From contig CM054182.1 in the NCBI GenBank assembly GCA_028829895.1, positions 30,660,379 through 30,724,378 on the forward strand: a stretch of 64,000 bases of DNA, given 5' to 3'. The notes beneath the pieces were generated by a model, which saw only the letters and a list, made by a program, of their open reading frames with translations, did not search any database and was not told the origin of the DNA. This DNA is from Sinotaia quadrata. Taxonomy: Eukaryota; Mollusca; Gastropoda; Architaenioglossa; Viviparidae. Positions within the stretch are counted from its first letter, which is position 1. The number at the start of each line of letters is the position of its first letter. Shown here piece by piece: positions 59,171-64,000 of this stretch. Made by a program: the position numbers and the translations under genes.

Positions 59171-59524
59171 TCAGTGAACCTTAACCTGATTCTGATATCA
59201 GAAATAGAATCAGTCCGTTGTGTGGGGTTTCTTGTGTTTTACTTAGAATTCAAATTGCTGATTTCTCAAATATATGCAAATGCCAGGGAGAAAGATTTAT
59301 GATCTGTAAGGAAGAAATGACGTGCAGTGGGTAAGAATGGTAAAGGCTTTGTGGTAGATTATGTAGGGGGGGGGGCAAATTCCATCAACCTTTCTTTTCA
59401 AATTTCAACTGCCTAAGGAACTTAAAAGTGGTGTGTGCCTTCTATAGCACACGGAATCTGATTGATAGTGCCATTCAATGAACAAGACAATAATTCCACC
59501 ACTTTAGGCCGCCTAATTGGCGTC

Positions 59525-59790
59525 ACCTGATACTAGTGTAAGAAAAATGTCTGTTGACTAGCAGCTAATGCAATATTAAGTTGTACCTGACACTAGTGTA
59601 AGAAAATGCCTGTTGACTAACAACTAATGCAATATTAAGTTGTACCGGACACTAGTGTAAGAAAATGCCTGTTGACTAACAACTAATGCAATATTAAGTT
59701 GTACCGGACACTTGTGTAAGAAAATGCTGTTGACTAGCAGCTAAAGCAAATATTAAGTTGTACCTGTATCTAGTGTAAGGAAACCTTGGT
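59525..59790. repeat. About 60-bp tandem repeat, about 4-5 copies
   Basis: Units ACACTAGTGTAAGAAAATGC plus CTGTTGACTAACAACTAATG and ATATTAAGTTGTACC. Confidence 0.93.
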
Positions 59791-60196
59791 TGTCTAACAA
59801 CGAATAAAAGATACACTTGTCTGGCGTATGGGGAGTTTATAATTATCCAACATGAAATGTTATGCAACATAAAAAGCAATGCAATGTGTCTCATTAAGTA
59901 ATGAATGGTTAAAGCCGTGGTGAAGGAGTTAACTAAATGAGGACTGATATACATTTATAACTGAAGACGCATTGGATTAGACCGCGGGTGATAAATGACA
60001 GTGGCTGTGAACTCAAGTTATCAATGAGAGATGCGACTTCCTCCTGTAACAGACTCCTTCCGTACTCCTTTTGGAAGTGATTCTTCAGATTTAAAAAAAA
60101 AACATTTACCCTCATCAACCCACACAGTCATTCTTCCAGTTTGGTGTTCACACCTCGATTAGGAACAATGCTTGACTCTTCGCCCTATCCATCAAA

Positions 60197-60226
60197 TACA
60201 CACACACACACACACACACACACACT
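60197..60226. repeat. (AC)n microsatellite
   Basis: Short pure AC run. Confidence 0.95.
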
Positions 60227-60713
60227 GATGTCCCAGCCCACGTTCGTTCCCACCCTCTCTTGTGATTGCCCTAGCCACCCCCTGCCCTGCTGACCGCAAA
60301 CCGACCCCGATCCCCCTGTGCCCTTTGACCCAGACAACAACGAAGTGAACTAAGTGCAGTTTGATCTTTCCTTCTGTCTTCTCCACATACCCCACCTTCT
60401 CCCCGTCCATCCACAGGTTTACCATAAATAAGGAATTTTATGAAAACTATATCGAGCTAACAAAATAGCAATTATATTTTTCGTTAAATTGTTTGTTAGA
60501 GTGAATCTATTTTCCCTCCCCCCACCCACTCCCATTTCAAATAGTCTCCATCTCCATAGCCTTATAGAATGGTCACTAATTTCTTCAATTTCTTTGGCCA
60601 CAAGTCTGTGCACGCGTGTGTGTATGTGTGTGCGTGTTAACAGTTTTTTGGGGGTCGGTATTGTATGTGTAGATGCGTATGTGTTATCGATAGTTTAATC
60701 AGCAATTTATATC

Positions 60714-60962
60714 ATGTCTGAGAGTGTGTGATTCAACAAATTTACTTGAAGTATGGTTGTAATTTGCGTGTGTATGTATGTGTCTGAGAGTGTGTGATTC
60801 AACAAATTTACTTGAAGAATGGTTGTAATTTGCGTGTGTATGTATGTGTCTGAGAGTGTGTGATTCAACAAATTTACTTGAAGTATGGTTGTAATTTGCG
60901 TGTGTATGTATGTGTCTGAGAGTGTGTGATTCAACAAATTTACTTGAAGTATGGTTGTAATT
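60714..60962. repeat. 66-bp tandem repeat, about 4 copies
   Basis: Units GAGTGTGTGATTCAACAAAT plus TTACTTGAAGTATGGTTGTA and GCGTGTGTATGTATG. Divisible by 3, giving spurious 22-residue repeats on minus. Confidence 0.95.
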
Positions 60963-61135
60963 TTCACCCACACTCCAATTAGTCATTTTCACCCACACTC
61001 CAACTAGTCATTTTCACCAACACTCCAACTAGTCATTTTCACCCACACTCCAACTAGTCATTTTCACCCACACTCCAATTAGTCATATTCACCCACACTC
61101 CAATTAGTCATTTTAATCCACACTCAAGTTAGTGT
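60962..61135. repeat. 25-bp minisatellite, about 7 copies
   Basis: Units CACCCACACTCCAATTAGTC plus ATTTT, abutting the 66-bp array directly. Confidence 0.94.
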
Positions 61136-61139
61136 CTGT

Positions 61140-62460
61140 GAAGACATTCAACTAAAATTATAAATAAGGAAATATTACAGAAAAATATTATGTGTGAATG
61201 CTATATGAATTGAGTCGAGTGAAGTGAAGGGTTTGTTTGGTATTTTTCTTCCCTTCAGTGTTATTGCAAATAACTGCCAGACCCGGTTACAGGGAAATAT
61301 TGGTTACGAAAGTTGTGTCCTTTATTAGCGGTTCCTTTGATTAACTGACAATTCATCTTACTGAATACAAACACGTAATATATATATATTCGAAGTATTT
61401 TATTTTGAAATCTGATACAATTTTTTTACAATTCTTTTTATTACCATAGGATAACAAAAATACAAAATAAACACACGAATCACACAACAGTTGATTTTAT
61501 ACATATTCATTTAACAAATAGTATATTTAGTAGCTCTAAATATTCATGTGATTGTGATGTGCTGACTACTGACAATAATTACGTAGAGCGAGGCTTGAGC
61601 AACTGGGCCTAAAAATATTTGCGCAGCAACTATTTTTAGCCGTCCAATCATTTTTATTTTATATGTGAAAAATTGTCTGACTCTTCGTCAACTTCCGGCA
61701 TGTAGGTTGTCCTGGGAGGTGAACAAAAAATGATTGCAATAGAGTGAGAAAGAAAAAAATAATTGCGTTTGAACGGCTTTAGATCTTATAATTACCCACA
61801 TCAACACAATCCCCCATGACGTCAGCAGTGACCTCCATGTCCGAAGTTCCCAAGTGCCTTAAATCTTTCTTACAATTGCCAATGATGATGACGATTAATT
61901 AAAGCCCCGAGCATCTGCTCGACCGCCATGAAAAGGAATCAGTACCTGATTACTACAGTCGGGCATCTGACCTTGTGGCTTTGCTGGAACTTGAAGTGTT
62001 GCGGACATGATATTATGATATAATCCCGCATTCTAATTCAACTTCGGCGTTCGAGATGAAGGTTAAACAAAAATACAAATGAAAAATATCGTCGGGAAAT
62101 GCGGCGCCCTCACGCTGGCGAGTACCTTAACTGCACTGAAACAATTTATTACGGTGGCCTTGGCTTCAATCCGGGTCACAACGTTCAGCTTCCTTATCTG
62201 TGCATAAGACTTTCAAACAACACGTGTTTCACGTGTTTTTTTAATTTTAAAAAGAGAATCTAAATGTATTTTCCCTTCATTTGAATAAAAGTTTTTAGAG
62301 TGAGAGACTTAAAGTCTCATACCTCAAAAGGGCGGAGGGGGTTGTTTGTTTGCTTGCTGCCTGTTTGTTTCTGTCGCACCTGACTGTAATTATTTTAATT
62401 TGTCTTTAATAACTTGTATAAAATTATATTGAATGGTTGACGATTAATGACATTTTCTCT
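61140..62460. other. Unique AT-rich intergenic stretch
   Basis: No gene recognised. Contains a CRE palindrome (61817-61824) and AGTGACCTCC just after it. Confidence 0.55.
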
Positions 62461-62534
62461 TATTTTATGTCAAAACCATATGAAAGCACTATAAGCCATA
62501 GTCAACACGCAGTCAGTCATAGTCACCTGAAAGC

Positions 62535-62795
62535 AATGTAAGGCAAAGTCATCTAAACACATTACATGCCAAAGTCATCTAAACACATTACATGCCAAAG
62601 TCATCTAAACACATTACATGCCAAAGTCATCTAAACACATTACATGCCAAAGTCATCTAAACACATTACATGCCAAAGTCATCTAAACACATCACATGCC
62701 AAAGTCATCTAAACACATTACATGCCAAAGTCATCTAAACACATCACATGCCAAAGTCATCTCAACACATTACATGCCAAAGTCATCTGAACATC
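62535..62795. repeat. 26-bp minisatellite, about 10 copies
   Basis: Units AAAGTCATCTAAACACATTA plus CATGCC, very uniform, decaying into looser ATCTGAACACA.../AAGCCA copies to about 63115. Confidence 0.95.
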
Positions 62796-63279
62796 AGTAC
62801 CGTATGAACATACTGTTACTTAAAGCCATATGAAAACAGTATGAGTCATAGCCTCTGAACGCACCATAAATCAATGTCATATGAGCACATACTAAGTTAT
62901 AGCGATCTGAACACATAATAAGCCAGAACCATCTGAACAGTGCACGACTTAGGAATAACGCAATATAGGCCATAACCATGAAGGCATACCATAAGCCCAA
63001 ATCATCAAAACGTGCTTTATAATCCACTGACATCTGAACACACTTTAGACATCTGAACACACTATAAGCCACGACCATCTAACATTCTAAAAGCCACAGC
63101 CGTCTGAACACATTTTAGCCCTTCACTCACTCATATTCATATTGACATATTTGTTGCAAAACGCAAACGCTTACTTTAGATAGCTGATTGAAGCACACTC
63201 ACTTTTCTTCTGTAAATGGCTATTTCCGTGAACATAGCGTGAAGGTTTTAGCTAACATTTCTTTGTTTGAGAATGTAGC

Positions 63280-63700
63280 TAGCTGTGTGTAAGCTATGCA
63301 TAATTTAGCTAGTTGTACGTATGTATAATTTAGTTATTGTACGTACTTATAATTTAACTAGTTGTATGTATGTATAATTTAGCTATTGTACGTATTTATA
63401 ATTTAGCTAGTTGTACGTATTTATAATTTAGCTAGTTGTACGTATGTATAATTTAGCTATTGTACGTATTTATAATTTAGCTAGTTGTACGTATGTATAA
63501 TTTAGCTAGTTGTACGTATGTATAATTTAGCTATTGTATGTATTTATAATTTAACTAGTTGTACGGTACTTATAATTTAGCTATTGTACGTATTTATAAT
63601 TTAACTAGTTGTACGTATGTATAATTTAGCAATCTGTACGTAGTTGTAATTTAGCTAGGTGTACGTATTTATTAATTAGCTATCTGTACATATGTGCATT
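63280..63700. repeat. 22-25-bp minisatellite, about 17 copies
   Basis: Units TATAATTTAGCTAGTTGTAC plus GTATG, with a shorter variant (AGCTATTGTACG) alternating irregularly with the longer one. Confidence 0.94.
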
Positions 63701-63801
63701 TAGTTTAAATAGCTGTCTGTAATTAAAATTTAGATCGCTGTATGTATGCATGTGTGACACCTCTCTGGGGACCTTTCACTCCTTATGATTATTATTGATA
63801 A

Positions 63802-64000
63802 TGTGGCAGAGTAAATTTGCCTCTCCACACTTTTTAATTTAATTGTTATACAAATTGTTAAATTGTCAGAGTGACCTGACCTTAGGCGCTCCTTGTGATG
63901 GTATTTTTTGAAAGTGTCAGAGTTGGAAATAAACAACCCGAGCTGAGAATATGCTTGAAATTGCTAATGTAATGCAAATAATCCCAAATGGGTGAGTAGT
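63802..64000. repeat. Dispersed repeat family R1, copy 2, cut by window end
   Basis: Begins TGTGGCAGAGTAAATTTG and matches 50152-50350 over about 200 bp in the same orientation. Continues past the window. Confidence 0.8.

Overview
The window is animal nuclear DNA, AT-rich and full of introns. Its one certain gene is a nuclear receptor of the NR1D group, an orthologue of arthropod E75 (Eip75B) and vertebrate REV-ERB. The E75-like zinc fingers, the very long tail after the ligand-binding domain, and the flanking DNA (hAT MITEs, many micro- and minisatellites) suggest a lophotrochozoan, most likely a mollusc. The species cannot be fixed from sequence alone.

Layout. Positions 70-21776 (+ strand) hold 14 coding exons, from the first zinc finger to the stop codon. 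Exon phases agree across all 13 junctions and give about 1207 codons. The amino-terminal A/B exon(s) and the promoter lie upstream of the window. Exons 1-4 carry the DNA-binding domain and hinge, exons 5-8 the ligand-binding domain, and exons 9-14 a roughly 790-residue Ser/Pro/Thr-rich F region. A 3' UTR follows to about 23.9 kb, perhaps further. The introns hold one clean hAT MITE, a 44-bp minisatellite, a CTTT microsatellite, a perfect 101-bp tandem duplication and a consensus RORE.

From about 24 to 26.7 kb there is plain AT-rich sequence. From 26.7 kb to the end I find no convincing protein gene. This 37-kb stretch is a dense field of more than 25 unrelated minisatellite arrays (units about 20-75 bp), long CT/GA and CA/GT tracts, two further hAT-type termini, a perfect 62-bp inverted repeat, a decayed gag-like retroelement fragment, and at least two dispersed repeat families with copies 12-16 kb apart. 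Most long open frames here come from tandem repeats, some with a unit divisible by 3, and are not genes. The unique DNA between arrays carries a surprising number of perfect TGACGTCA palindromes and two TCAAGGTCA nuclear-receptor sites, so some of it may be regulatory.

How it fits together. The receptor keeps both residues that serve as axial heme ligands in REV-ERB/E75 and shows no obvious AF-2 helix. It has a CtBP-like motif at its extreme C terminus. This points to a heme-dependent (redox/NO-sensitive) transcriptional repressor. An intronic RORE could provide auto- or cross-regulation with an HR3/ROR partner. I did not find a new multi-gene system; the most unusual material is the downstream repeat field and its CRE content.
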